Origin: JAYZDP01 sp036337765
Lineage (GTDB): Bacteria > Acidobacteriota > Thermoanaerobaculia > Multivoradales > Multivoraceae
Assembly: GCA_036337765.1 (NCBI GenBank)
Contig: JAYZDP010000169.1
Coordinates: 1-28,145 of the forward strand
DNA length: 28,145 nucleotides
Direction: 5' to 3'
Made by a program: the position numbers and the translations under genes. Under the pieces are notes generated by a model, which did not search any database, was not told the origin of the DNA, and saw only the letters and a list, made by a program, of their open reading frames with translations. This document shows positions 1-7,362 of this stretch, piece by piece. Numbering within the stretch: position 1 is the stretch's first letter; each line of letters starts with the position of its first letter.

Positions 1-73
1 GAGTCGTGCGCTGCTGCGCCGAGCCCGCCTGTAATCCGCCTGCACCGCCACAACTCAGAGGGTTTCGAGCACT

Positions 74-205
74 ATTCGTGAGCTGCGACTCGGATTGCTG
101 TGCCTTGCGATCGTCGCGACTACGGCCGCCGCCGAGGTGACCTGGACGCTGGATACGGAGGTCAACCTCCGCCATTCGGACTATCCCGAGACCAAACTCC
201 GCTAG
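74..205 (+). pseudogene. Possible stub of a secreted-protein gene (signal peptide only)
   Basis: This reading frame gives a hydrophobic stretch resembling a signal peptide (LRLGLLCLAIVATTAAA), then about 20 polar residues and a stop at 203-205. There is no ATG or GTG in frame before the hydrophobic stretch; only ATT at 74 or CTG at 83 could start it. It runs into the 3' end of the convergent gene below. It looks like the first ~40 codons of an exported protein cut short, but it could be chance in GC-rich DNA. I do not recognise a family. Confidence 0.22.
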
Positions 206-1023
206 GGACAGGTCGGGAAGGCCGCGTCGTCGGTCGACGACACGCCGGAATTGCCGTACGAGACGACCTCGCCCGTATGCGTGTCTTCGATCACGATGTC
301 GAGATCGAGATCGGTCTCTGGCCGAAGCCCGACCCAGAAGTGACCGTTCTGGTTGCACCCGTTGAGCACCTGAACCGCAACCGAGTGGCCCGCTCCAAGA
401 TCGAATACGCTGGAGTTGAAATCGTGACTCGTAACCCGGCCCGTGGCTCGCGCCGACTCGACGCTGACCTTGAAGCGATCGCCGCTGAGCAGGCAGGCCG
501 TCGATTGGTCTGGCTCGCAAGGGCTGCGGTTCTGGGCCCGGCACCGGGTCTGAACGAGATCGACCGTTTCCGAGCCCACCATCTGACCCTGGACGAAAAC
601 CCCGAGGGTCAGCTCCTGGTCATCTGAGAAGACCGCCGAGAGATCCGGAAAGTCCCAGCTAAACCTGGCGTCGGGATTGAAGGGCCGCATCTTCTCGCCC
701 AGAGTCGCTAGCACTTCGGCGGTCTCGAGGTTGAGAATGTCGCCGCCCAGGGTGACGCCCTCCGGAACCACCTTGTCGCCGCCCCTCTTCGCCGTCAACA
801 GGCAGACGATCGCATTCTGCGAACCGTCGCTCTCCGAGAACGCGGGGCTCGCCCAGCCGAGTTGAATGGCCGGGAACGTGTCTGCGGAGACCGGCGAACG
901 AAGGTTGACCACCTGATTACCCAGCGCCCCCCAGTACTCGGAATCCTGCGCCGCCGACGGCAAGACGACCGCGGCGACCGCCACAGCTAGGGCTGCGAGT
1001 CTGGATGGATACAGATACACCAT
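202..1023 (-). CDS. Secreted protein of unknown function
   Basis: About 273 residues from the ATG at 1023. A TTG at 1062 would add 13 residues ahead of the signal peptide and is less likely. Residues ~5-25 are a signal peptide ending SAAQ. The middle is beta-rich without a domain I can name. The last ~90 residues begin CLLSGDRFKVSVE, continue with NGCNQNGHFWVGLRPETD, and end in a TGEVVSYGN...TCP segment. I recognise this as the C-terminal module (LNGRFKVEV ... CxxNGHYWVF ... DTxTGEVKxY ... FATCP) common in exported proteins of Thermoanaerobaculia-like Acidobacteriota; its function is unknown to me. Two Cys near each end of the module could form disulphides. The gene stands alone, with 128 bp between its start and the stop of the amidohydrolase gene upstream of it. 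An extracytoplasmic location is fairly sure; the role is not known. Confidence 0.7.
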   Translation of the reverse strand: MVYLYPSRLAALAVAVAAVVLPSAAQDSEYWGALGNQVVNLRSPVSADTFPAIQLGWASPAFSESDGSQNAIVCLLTAKRGGDKVVPEGVTLGGDILNLETAEVLATLGEKMRPFNPDARFSWDFPDLSAVFSDDQELTLGVFVQGQMVGSETVDLVQTRCRAQNRSPCEPDQSTACLLSGDRFKVSVESARATGRVTSHDFNSSVFDLGAGHSVAVQVLNGCNQNGHFWVGLRPETDLDLDIVIEDTHTGEVVSYGNSGVSSTDDAAFPTCP

Positions 1024-1151
1024 GGGCGGGCTGAGCTCTTCCTGCTTTGGGACGAACGCCAACGGGTAATTCTACGAGCATTCCGTCTTCGGCGCCAAAA
1101 CCGTGGCGCCCTTGAGCCGGAAAAGGCCGTGAAATCTTCGGTCGCGGAGGA

Positions 1152-2387
1152 CTAGCGCTCGCCGAGATAGCGGTTCAGCAGCAGGTTCTGTCGATTGGCC
1201 GTCGAGGTCTCGACCCCACGGATGAACACCCTCTCGACCGCCGTCCCTAGCTCCATCGGATCGCCGCTCCAAATGACCACGTTGGCGACTTTCCCGGGCT
1301 CGAGAGAGCCATAGCGCTCCCCGACCCCGATCGCCTCGGCGGCTGTGAGGGTGATTGCGCGGAAGGCCCCTGCCCAGCTCATCCCATTGGCTACCGCGTT
1401 GCCGGCCGCCCAACGCAGATTGCGTGCGTTGGGGACGTCCGCCTCGATGATGACGACTGGCACCCCAGCCGTCTCCAGAAGAGCACCGTTGTCGAGACGC
1501 GCGCGCAGACCGTCGTAGCGCGGGATGTTGTCGAGCGGGTTGATGACGACAGCGGTGCCGAGCTCAGCCAGCCGCGGCGCCGACTGCCAGGCCTCCTTGC
1601 CGCCGGTCACGACCAGACGCAGGTCGTGGTCTTCGGCGAGGCGCAAGGCGTTTTCGATATCGCTGCGACGGTTGGCGTCGACGAAGACCGCGAGCTCGCC
1701 GTCAAGCACGGGCACAAGAGCTTCGAGATCAGACGGCGTGGCATCGGTGTCGCGCTGCCAGGGCTGAAAGTCGTCGGGGCGCGTCTGCCAGCTGCGTGCC
1801 TCGGCGAAGAGGCGCCGGACCAGCGCCATGAGCTCGGCACGGGAGCCGCCGGCGAGTCCTGCGGCCTGTTCGTCGAGGTGGAGCATCATGGCCGCCGGCG
1901 AAGACACGACCATGTCCTCGATCGTCTCGCCGGCGAGGTCGATCACCACCGACTGACCGGAGATGATGCCGCCCGTCGGTATAGCCAGCGCCGTCGTGAC
2001 CCCGCCCCCACGAGAGACCGGAATCAAACCCGAGGCCGGGTTGAGGCCTTCGAAGACGTTGAAGGCCGCGGCGATCGGGTCGTCGGAGACCGCGCTGTCG
2101 GCCGTACCGCGCACGCTGGAGACCTCGACCAGGCCGAGTCGGCTCTGGGCGTGCACCAGGCCGGGGGTCACCCACTTCCCCGACGCGTCGATGCGCACGG
2201 CGTCGGCCGGCACCGGCACGTCCGGACCGACCGCCGCGATCTCGCCGTCGCGCAACAGCACCGTACCGCTCGCGATCGGCTCGCCAGAAACCGGCACGAC
2301 CCGGCCGCCCTCGATCACAACCACCTGGCCGACGGCGGGCGCCGCGAGCGTGGACGCCAACGCCAACCGCGCCAGAGCGCGCTTCAT
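1152..2387 (-). CDS. Secreted amidohydrolase-like protein lacking the HxH metal site
   Basis: 411 residues, starting at the ATG at 2387 that overlaps the stop of the upstream amidohydrolase gene (ATGA), so the two are translationally coupled. A signal peptide (residues 1-20) is followed by the amidohydrolase N-terminal beta-sandwich (GGRVVPVSGEPIASGTVLL), the TPGL strand of the TIM barrel, and the C-terminal composite sheet (GSLEPGKVANVVIWSGDP). Where active family members have TPGL(I/V)D-x-HxH, this protein reads TPGLVHAQSRLG, so both histidines are replaced (Gln81, Arg83). The later HxH and HSD motifs present in its neighbour are also absent (VVTGGKEAW and IIEADVPN). It is therefore probably a non-catalytic partner or a much altered enzyme of the periplasm. 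Family membership is clear; activity is doubtful. Confidence 0.85.
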   Translation of the reverse strand: MKRALARLALASTLAAPAVGQVVVIEGGRVVPVSGEPIASGTVLLRDGEIAAVGPDVPVPADAVRIDASGKWVTPGLVHAQSRLGLVEVSSVRGTADSAVSDDPIAAAFNVFEGLNPASGLIPVSRGGGVTTALAIPTGGIISGQSVVIDLAGETIEDMVVSSPAAMMLHLDEQAAGLAGGSRAELMALVRRLFAEARSWQTRPDDFQPWQRDTDATPSDLEALVPVLDGELAVFVDANRRSDIENALRLAEDHDLRLVVTGGKEAWQSAPRLAELGTAVVINPLDNIPRYDGLRARLDNGALLETAGVPVVIIEADVPNARNLRWAAGNAVANGMSWAGAFRAITLTAAEAIGVGERYGSLEPGKVANVVIWSGDPMELGTAVERVFIRGVETSTANRQNLLLNRYLGER

Positions 2388-3760
2388 CGCCCGTCTCCGT
2401 CGCCGGACAGGTGGGCGCCAGCGGCGCGGCCGAGCTCGAAGTCGGTCACCGGCTGGCGCTCGGGATCCGAGCGGTCGTAGAGAAGGTAGCCATCGTTGTA
2501 GACCTGTTCGACCACCGAGTAGATCGACAATGGGTCGCCGCTCCATACCACGACGTCGGCACGTTTGCCGACCTCCAGCGTGCCGGTGTCGCTCTCGATG
2601 CCGAGGGCCCAAGCCGGGTTGGCGGTGATCCAGCGCAGCGCGTCATTGCGATCGATCTCGATGCCGGCGCGAAGGCCCGCGTGCATCGCCTTCGCCGCAT
2701 CCTGGTTGAGGCGCTGAATGCCCTGCGAGCTGTCGGAATGAATGATCGCGGTGGCGCCGGCGCCATGAACCAGAGCGGCGTTCTCGAGGATGCCGTCCAT
2801 CGACTCCTCCTTGAAACCCCACCAGTCCGACCACATCGACGCTGCGGTCCCGGCGGCCGCCAGCTCCGGGCCGATCTTGTAAGCCTCGACCGCGTGGTGG
2901 AAGGAGCGGATCTGGTAGTCGAACTCGCGAGCGACATCGAGCATGACCAGCATCTCGTCGGCGCGGTAGCAGTGGTTGTGAACCAGGATCTCTCCCGCCA
3001 GAACGGCCGCCAGTGTCTCCTTGCCGAGGTCGCGGCCCGGCGCATCGCCCTCGCTGTCCGCCTCCCACTTCGCCCACTTGCGCGCGTATTCCTCGGCCTC
3101 GATGAAGGCCTTGCGGTAGCCCGCGACGTTGCCCATGCGGGTGCGCGGGCCGCTCTTCTGACCGTAGACCCGCTTCGGGTTCTCGCCGCAGGCCATCTTG
3201 AGCCCGTGTTTGGCCCCAGGGAACTTCATCTCCTGCACCGAGCGTGCGGGAACGAGCTTCAGCGTCACCCCGCGGCCACCGAACAGGTTGGCCGATCCCG
3301 GCAGCGCCTGGATCGTCGTCACCCCACCGGCAATGGCGCGCGGGATCTGTGGATCCTGCGGCCAGAACGAGTGCTCGGCCCAGACGTGGGAGGTGTTGGG
3401 GGCGATCGACTCGTTACCGTCCGACTCCGCCGGCGTCGCCGGCGCCGGGTAGACCCCGAGGTGGCTGTGGGTGTCGATGAGTCCAGGGGTGACGAACTTC
3501 CCGACGACATCGACTACCTCGGCCCCCGCAGGGGCCGAGATCTGATCGCCCACGCCGACGATGCGGCCGTCGCGCAAGGCAACAGAGCCGCCCTCGATCT
3601 CACCGCCCGCGGCGGTCATGACTGTGGCGCCTCGCAGAAGGATCGACGGGTAGGGGCGCGGCTCGTAGGTCGAGGGGTACTGGGGCCGGTCTTGTCCCCA
3701 GGCGGCGGCCGAAACCGAAAGCAAAACCCCGAGCGACACCCAGCGGGCGCGATCCGACAC
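2384..3760 (-). CDS. Secreted amidohydrolase (imidazolonepropionase-like fold)
   Basis: 458 residues. The start is the GTG at 3760, preceded by a strong ribosome site (TTTGGAGGGATTGCC then GTG) and followed at once by a signal peptide ending AAAWGQ. Longer in-frame starts would put ~50 Arg-rich residues in front of it and are rejected. The metal-dependent hydrolase barrel is intact: TPGLIDTHSHLG gives His98 and His100, ILVHNHCY gives His261/His263, SFHHA gives His288/289, and AIIHSDSSQG gives Asp343, the usual catalytic Asp. The end (GTLEVGKRADVVVWSGDPLSI) closes the composite beta-sandwich domain. Members hydrolyse amide-type or cyclic amide bonds (peptidase-like, prolidase-like or imidazolone substrates); the substrate here cannot be told. 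It sits 56 bp from a divergent deacetylase gene and leads a two-gene operon with its degenerate paralogue. Confidence 0.88.
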   Translation of the reverse strand: MSDRARWVSLGVLLSVSAAAWGQDRPQYPSTYEPRPYPSILLRGATVMTAAGGEIEGGSVALRDGRIVGVGDQISAPAGAEVVDVVGKFVTPGLIDTHSHLGVYPAPATPAESDGNESIAPNTSHVWAEHSFWPQDPQIPRAIAGGVTTIQALPGSANLFGGRGVTLKLVPARSVQEMKFPGAKHGLKMACGENPKRVYGQKSGPRTRMGNVAGYRKAFIEAEEYARKWAKWEADSEGDAPGRDLGKETLAAVLAGEILVHNHCYRADEMLVMLDVAREFDYQIRSFHHAVEAYKIGPELAAAGTAASMWSDWWGFKEESMDGILENAALVHGAGATAIIHSDSSQGIQRLNQDAAKAMHAGLRAGIEIDRNDALRWITANPAWALGIESDTGTLEVGKRADVVVWSGDPLSIYSVVEQVYNDGYLLYDRSDPERQPVTDFELGRAAGAHLSGDGDGR

Positions 3761-3804
3761 GGCAATCCCTCCAAAGTCAGAGACGCCGACTACTCTAGCG
3801 CGGA

Positions 3805-3810
3805 TACACT
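3805..3810 (+). promoter_or_regulatory. Possible -10 element of a leaderless transcript
   Basis: TACACT lies 6 bases before the ATG at 3817, and there is no Shine-Dalgarno match in that gap. This spacing is what a leaderless mRNA would show. No convincing -35 is seen, so this is tentative. Confidence 0.25.
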
Positions 3811-3816
3811 GAAGCG

Positions 3817-4794
3817 ATGCCCTCCAAGCTCTGGCTGTGGACGACTGCGGCGGCGGTCGGGTGCGCCATCTCCTGCGCCGAAGCGCCGCAAGTGCCGCCG
3901 GCCGCCGAGGCGCCACCGCCGCCCTGGGAGTGGAGCGACGAGCAGGTGCGGGAGCGGGTTCTGCGGGTGCGCGCGGGCCGCGATCTCACCCCCGACTCGT
4001 GGCCCGACGGGCGCCGGGTAGCGGTTCTTCTGTCTTTCGACGTCGACAACGAGACCATCCAGGGGCTGCGCGAAGGCCAGACCAGCGTCGGACCGCTATC
4101 GCAGGGCGAGTACGGCTCACGGGTGGCGTTGCCGCGCATCGTCGAGCTCATGGACCGGGAGGAGATCCCCGCCACCTTCTTCTTCCCGGCCTGGAGCCTG
4201 AAGCTCGCTCCCGAGCAGGCTGGCCTCATCCAGGCGTCGGGACGGCACGAGATCGGTGTGCACGGCTGGATCCACGAGACCAACACCCTGCTGGACGCGG
4301 CCACCGAGCGGCGACTCTTGGAGCAGGCGGTGGATGCGATCGAGCAGATCGCGGGCAGCTGTCCGGTCGGCTACCGGGCCCCGTCGTGGAACTTCAGCGA
4401 CCACACGCTCGAGATCGTCCAGGATCTGGGGTTTCTCTACGAAAGCTCGCTCATGGCGGACGATCGCCCCTACGAGCTCTTGGCGCACGGCGAGCCGACC
4501 GGGCTCGTCGAGCTGCCCGTCGACTGGATCCTCGACGATGCGCCGCTCTTCAACCCGATTGGAGCGCGCTACAGCCCACCGCGAGAGGTGATGCAGGTGT
4601 GGATCGACGAGTTCGATCGGGCCCGGGACGAGGGGACCATGTTTCTGCTCACCATGCACCCTCACATCGTCGGCCACCGCTCGCGGATCGTGGCGCTCGA
4701 GGGCCTCATCGCTCACATCCAGGCTAGCGGTGGCGCCTGGTTCGCCACCCACGAAGCCACTGCCCGCTTCGTGCGCGAGCAGGCTGGCTGGTAG
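3817..4794 (+). CDS. Polysaccharide deacetylase family protein (NodB/PuuE-like)
   Basis: 325 residues with a short hydrophobic N-terminus rich in Cys (VGCAISC), a weak lipobox-like site, so the protein is probably exported and perhaps lipid-anchored. The NodB-type barrel follows: LLSFDVDNE (Asp75, Asp77; motif 1), EIGVHGWIHETN (His149 and His153; the HxxxH zinc ligands), GYRAPSWNFS (185-194; motif 3), a VELPVDW segment, and LTMHPHIVGHRSR near the end (motif 5 His). LSFDVDxE and the HPHxxGHRSR ending are typical of the PuuE/peptidoglycan-deacetylase branch rather than chitin deacetylases. These enzymes remove acetyl or formyl groups from amides using a divalent metal. The substrate is unknown; cell-wall glycan is plausible given export. 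Followed after 33 bp by the acyl-CoA synthetase, possibly co-transcribed. Confidence 0.88.
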   Translation: MPSKLWLWTTAAAVGCAISCAEAPQVPPAAEAPPPPWEWSDEQVRERVLRVRAGRDLTPDSWPDGRRVAVLLSFDVDNETIQGLREGQTSVGPLSQGEYGSRVALPRIVELMDREEIPATFFFPAWSLKLAPEQAGLIQASGRHEIGVHGWIHETNTLLDAATERRLLEQAVDAIEQIAGSCPVGYRAPSWNFSDHTLEIVQDLGFLYESSLMADDRPYELLAHGEPTGLVELPVDWILDDAPLFNPIGARYSPPREVMQVWIDEFDRARDEGTMFLLTMHPHIVGHRSRIVALEGLIAHIQASGGAWFATHEATARFVREQAGW

Positions 4795-4827
4795 ATTCCG
4801 CATCTTCTTTTCTCAGGGAGGGTCCTG

Positions 4828-6444
4828 ATGGCCACTGAAGCAAACATCGATCCCATGCTCAGCTACGTCCCGGCGGATGACAGCTCGCCCGTCCTCGAGT
4901 CGACCGTCGGCGGCATCTTGCGCGAGGCGGCCGAGCAGTCTCCCGACGCGGTCGCGCTCGTCGAAGGTACGCCTGGCATCAACCGTCGATCGTGGACCTA
5001 CGCCGAGCTGCTGCGCGACGCCGAGACCGTGGCGCGGGCCCTTGCGACGCGCTTCGAGAAGGGAGAGCGGGTCGCGATCTGGGCCCCGAACATCGCCGAA
5101 TGGGTGCTGGTCGAGTACGGCGCCGGCCTCGCCGGGGTGGTTCTCGTCACGGTCAACCCCGCCTACAAGCCGGGCGAGCTCAAGTACGTGCTCGAGCAGT
5201 CGCAGTCTTCCGGCATCTTCTATCTGCCTTCGTTTCGCGGCAATCCGATGGAGGAGTCGCTGCGCAGCGTGCTCGGCGAGCTGCCGAACGTCCGCGAGGT
5301 CATCTCCTTCGAGGACTTCGACGACTTCATGGCCTCGGCCGACCCGGCCACCGAGCTGCCCGACGTCAGCCCCGACGATCCGGTTCAGATCCAGTACACC
5401 TCGGGCACCACCGGCTTCCCGAAGGGTGCCTATCTGCACCATCGCGGCATCACCAACAATGCCCGCTACACGCTCGAGCGCCTCGGGCTCGACCACAACG
5501 GCGCCTACGTCAACCCGATGCCTCTCTTTCACACCGGTGGCTGCGTGATCGGAGTCCTAGGGCCCTGCTCGCAACGCGCGACTCTGATCAACATGGTGCA
5601 GTTCGAGCCGGGGCTGATGTTGGAGCTCGCCGAGGCATACCAGGCGACCCACATGCTCGGCGTGCCGACCATGCTCATCGCCATGATGGAACATGAGGAC
5701 TTTGGCAGTCGCGATCTGTCTTCGGTCACCACCGTGTGCTCCGGCGGCGCTACCGTGCCGGCCGACCTGGTCCGCCGCATCGAGCAGACCCTCGGCGTTC
5801 AGTTCTCGATCATCTACGGCCAGACCGAGGCCTCGCCGGGCGTGACCCTGATGAAGCCCGACGACAGCCCGCACGACAAGGCCAACACCCTGGGCCCGGT
5901 CCTGCCGCAGACCGAGCTGAAGGTCATCGACCCGGATACCGGCGACACAGTGCCGATCGGCGAGCCCGGCGAGTTGTGCTGCCGGGGATACCTGGTGATG
6001 CTCGGCTACTACGAAATGCCTGAGAAGACCGCCGAAACCATCGACGACGAGGGCTGGCTACACACCGGCGATCTCGTCACCATGGACGAGCGTGGCTACA
6101 CCACCATCACCGGGCGGCTGAAGGACATGATCATCCGCGGCGGCGAGAACATCTACCCGCGCGAGATCGAGGAGCTGCTCTTCGAGCACGACCAGGTCGC
6201 CGACGTCGCGATCCTTGGCCTCCCCGACGAGAGGTGGGGCGAGATCGTCGGCGCCTTCGTACGCGACGCTAATCCGCAAAACCCGGCCTCCGACGCGGAG
6301 CTGCACACCTACTGCCGCGAGAACATGGCGCCGCAGAAGACCCCGAAGGTCTGGTACCGCGTGACCGAGTTCCCCCTGACGCCGTCGGGGAAGATCCAGA
6401 AGTTCGTACTCCTGGACCAGTGGAAGGTGGGCAGGTTCGACTAG
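4828..6444 (+). CDS. Fatty/carboxylic acyl-CoA synthetase (AMP-forming)
   Basis: 538 residues, normal for the ANL superfamily, with a good ribosome site (CAGGGAGGGTCCTG before ATG). Motifs in order: YTSGTTGFPKGA at 190-201 (phosphate-binding loop), YGQTEAS at 330-336 (adenine/acyl pocket), GWLHTGD at 409-415 (ribose-binding Asp), GRLKDMIIRGGENIYPREIE at 429-448 (hinge and C-terminal lid), and PSGKIQK with the adenylating Lys at 522. The enzyme activates a carboxylic acid to acyl-AMP and then to acyl-CoA in the cytoplasm. The GGENIYPREIEELL hinge and overall length suit the medium/long-chain fatty-acyl-CoA ligase branch of the FadD type. It has no signal peptide. Chain length cannot be read from the sequence. 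Confidence 0.92.
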   Translation: MATEANIDPMLSYVPADDSSPVLESTVGGILREAAEQSPDAVALVEGTPGINRRSWTYAELLRDAETVARALATRFEKGERVAIWAPNIAEWVLVEYGAGLAGVVLVTVNPAYKPGELKYVLEQSQSSGIFYLPSFRGNPMEESLRSVLGELPNVREVISFEDFDDFMASADPATELPDVSPDDPVQIQYTSGTTGFPKGAYLHHRGITNNARYTLERLGLDHNGAYVNPMPLFHTGGCVIGVLGPCSQRATLINMVQFEPGLMLELAEAYQATHMLGVPTMLIAMMEHEDFGSRDLSSVTTVCSGGATVPADLVRRIEQTLGVQFSIIYGQTEASPGVTLMKPDDSPHDKANTLGPVLPQTELKVIDPDTGDTVPIGEPGELCCRGYLVMLGYYEMPEKTAETIDDEGWLHTGDLVTMDERGYTTITGRLKDMIIRGGENIYPREIEELLFEHDQVADVAILGLPDERWGEIVGAFVRDANPQNPASDAELHTYCRENMAPQKTPKVWYRVTEFPLTPSGKIQKFVLLDQWKVGRFD

Positions 6445-6501
6445 CGGAAGGGAGTCGAACGCGGGGGTCGTCGGCCGGCCGCCTAGAATCGGCGGACCCT
6501 C

Positions 6502-6600
6502 ATGCCGATAGCTTCAGGCTCGCAGCTGGGCCAATACGAGATCCTCTCCAGCCTGGAGGGCGCGAATCTTCTGCGATCCTCTTCTTTACTTTACAGGTAA
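6502..6600 (+). pseudogene. 5' stub of a Ser/Thr protein kinase gene
   Basis: ATG at 6502 opens a 32-codon frame reading MPIASGSQLGQYEILSSLEG, then unrelated residues to a TAA at 6598-6600. The first ~20 residues match the opening of the Acidobacteriota-type Hanks kinases (M-P-x-x-x-G-x-x-LG-x-YEIL-x-x-LG-x-GGMGEVY). The homology stops exactly where the glycine-rich loop should begin, and no later kinase motif appears in any frame before or after the toxin-antitoxin genes. It is the residue of a gene cut just after its start; the vapBC cassette begins immediately behind it. Confidence 0.6.
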
Positions 6601-6618
6601 AGAGTGTCATGCCTTACC
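6589..6618 (+). promoter_or_regulatory. Inverted-repeat operator before vapB
   Basis: CTTTAC-AG-GTAAAG (6589-6602) is a 6+6 bp inverted repeat. A further inverted half-site, CCTTACC, lies at 6611-6617, just before the vapB ATG, and an extra direct copy of CTTTAC (6584-6589) lies on the left. AbrB/MazE-fold antitoxins usually bind such repeats and repress their own promoter, so this is a good candidate for the VapB/VapBC autoregulatory site. No binding data; inferred from position and symmetry. Confidence 0.5.
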
Positions 6619-6619
6619 C

Positions 6620-6859
6620 ATGACCAGCACCATCTCATCCAAGGGGCAGATCACCGTACCCGTCGCGATCCGGGAAGCGCTCGGACTCAAGCCCGGGACC
6701 ACGGTGATCTTCGAGCTCGTCGGCTCCAAGGTGGTGCTGGAGAAGAAGCCTCCCCTCGATCATCCCGTAGACAAGATCTTCGGCATTCTCGCCGTTGATC
6801 GGCCTGTCGACGATCTCATCGACGAAATGCGAGGCCAGCGGCCCTCGCGAGGCTCCTGA
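6620..6859 (+). CDS. vapB: AbrB/SpoVT-type antitoxin (VapB-like)
   Basis: 79 residues. The N-terminal ~45 form a swapped-hairpin AbrB/MazE DNA-binding domain: ISSKGQITVPVAIREALGLK, then PGTTVIFELVGSKVVLEK. The C-terminal tail (VDKIFGILAVDRPVDDLIDEM) is the usual helical segment that wraps the PIN toxin. It sits 2 bp before the toxin gene, which confirms the pairing. There is no Shine-Dalgarno before the ATG at 6620. An upstream ATG at 6609 opens only a four-codon peptide (MPYP) whose stop TGA overlaps the vapB ATG, so expression may be leaderless or coupled. Neutralises VapC and probably represses its own promoter through the repeats just upstream. Confidence 0.88.
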   Translation: MTSTISSKGQITVPVAIREALGLKPGTTVIFELVGSKVVLEKKPPLDHPVDKIFGILAVDRPVDDLIDEMRGQRPSRGS

Positions 6860-6861
6860 CG

Positions 6862-7284
6862 ATGCGGACCGCCGTCGATTCGTCGGTCCTCCTCGATGTG
6901 CTCACGGCCGACGCCGAGTTCGGCCGTGGCTCGCGCGCAGCCCTCATTGACGCCGTCGATCGTGGAGTCGTCGTGGCCTGCGACGTGGTGTGGGCCGAGG
7001 TGAGAGCTCAATTCCCCGACGACGCCAGCTTCGAAGACGCGCTCCATCTTCTGGGCATCGAATACGACCCTCTGCTGCCGATCTCTGCCACAGCCGCCGG
7101 TGCTCGTTGGCAGGACTATTGCCGCAAGACGCGCCGTGCCCACCGCTCGCGTGTCGTAGCCGACTTCCTGATCGGCGCGCATGCCCTGCTGCAGGCGGAC
7201 GCACTCCTGGCGCGAGACCGGGGCTTCTGGGACGACATGTGGTCGGGTCTGCAGACGATCGATCCGTCAGCGCGAGCGAGCTGA
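6862..7284 (+). CDS. vapC: PIN-domain ribonuclease toxin (VapC-like)
   Basis: 140 residues, the normal size for VapC. The PIN-domain acidic residues are present: Asp6 in TAVDSSVLLDVL, Glu46 in VVWAEVRAQF, Asp101 in VVADFLIGAHAL and Asp119 in LLARDRGFW. These bind Mg2+/Mn2+ and cleave RNA, in characterised VapCs usually tRNA or the sarcin-ricin loop of 23S rRNA. The gene follows its antitoxin by 2 bp. Toxin and antitoxin read as intact. The cassette lies directly behind a kinase gene stub, which suggests it arrived by insertion or replacement. Target RNA is unknown. Confidence 0.9.
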   Translation: MRTAVDSSVLLDVLTADAEFGRGSRAALIDAVDRGVVVACDVVWAEVRAQFPDDASFEDALHLLGIEYDPLLPISATAAGARWQDYCRKTRRAHRSRVVADFLIGAHALLQADALLARDRGFWDDMWSGLQTIDPSARAS

Positions 7285-7362
7285 GTCGGAGCCGATGACA
7301 GAGCATCCCCCCGAGTGGGCGGCATGGGCCCTTCGCGTCTCTTGGGGGTGCGGACGCCAGGC

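Noticed and set aside
2411..4021. A 536-codon open frame on the plus strand opposite the amidohydrolase genes
   Set aside because: It is antisense to a gene with clear motifs, signal peptide and ribosome site; its translation is Arg/Ala/Asp/Val-rich without domains, as expected from the GC-rich complement.
6445..6475. GGGAGTCGAAC, identical to part of the tRNA-Arg T-arm complement, considered as an attachment-site remnant
   Set aside because: The match is 11 bases of a motif common to most tRNAs, and flanking bases do not form a T stem or continue the tRNA-Arg sequence.
7285..7362. Short plus-strand frame MTEHPPEWAAWALRVSWGCG after vapC
   Set aside because: It has a protein-like start but runs into the 3' end of the symporter gene in antisense with Arg-rich text; no support for a gene.
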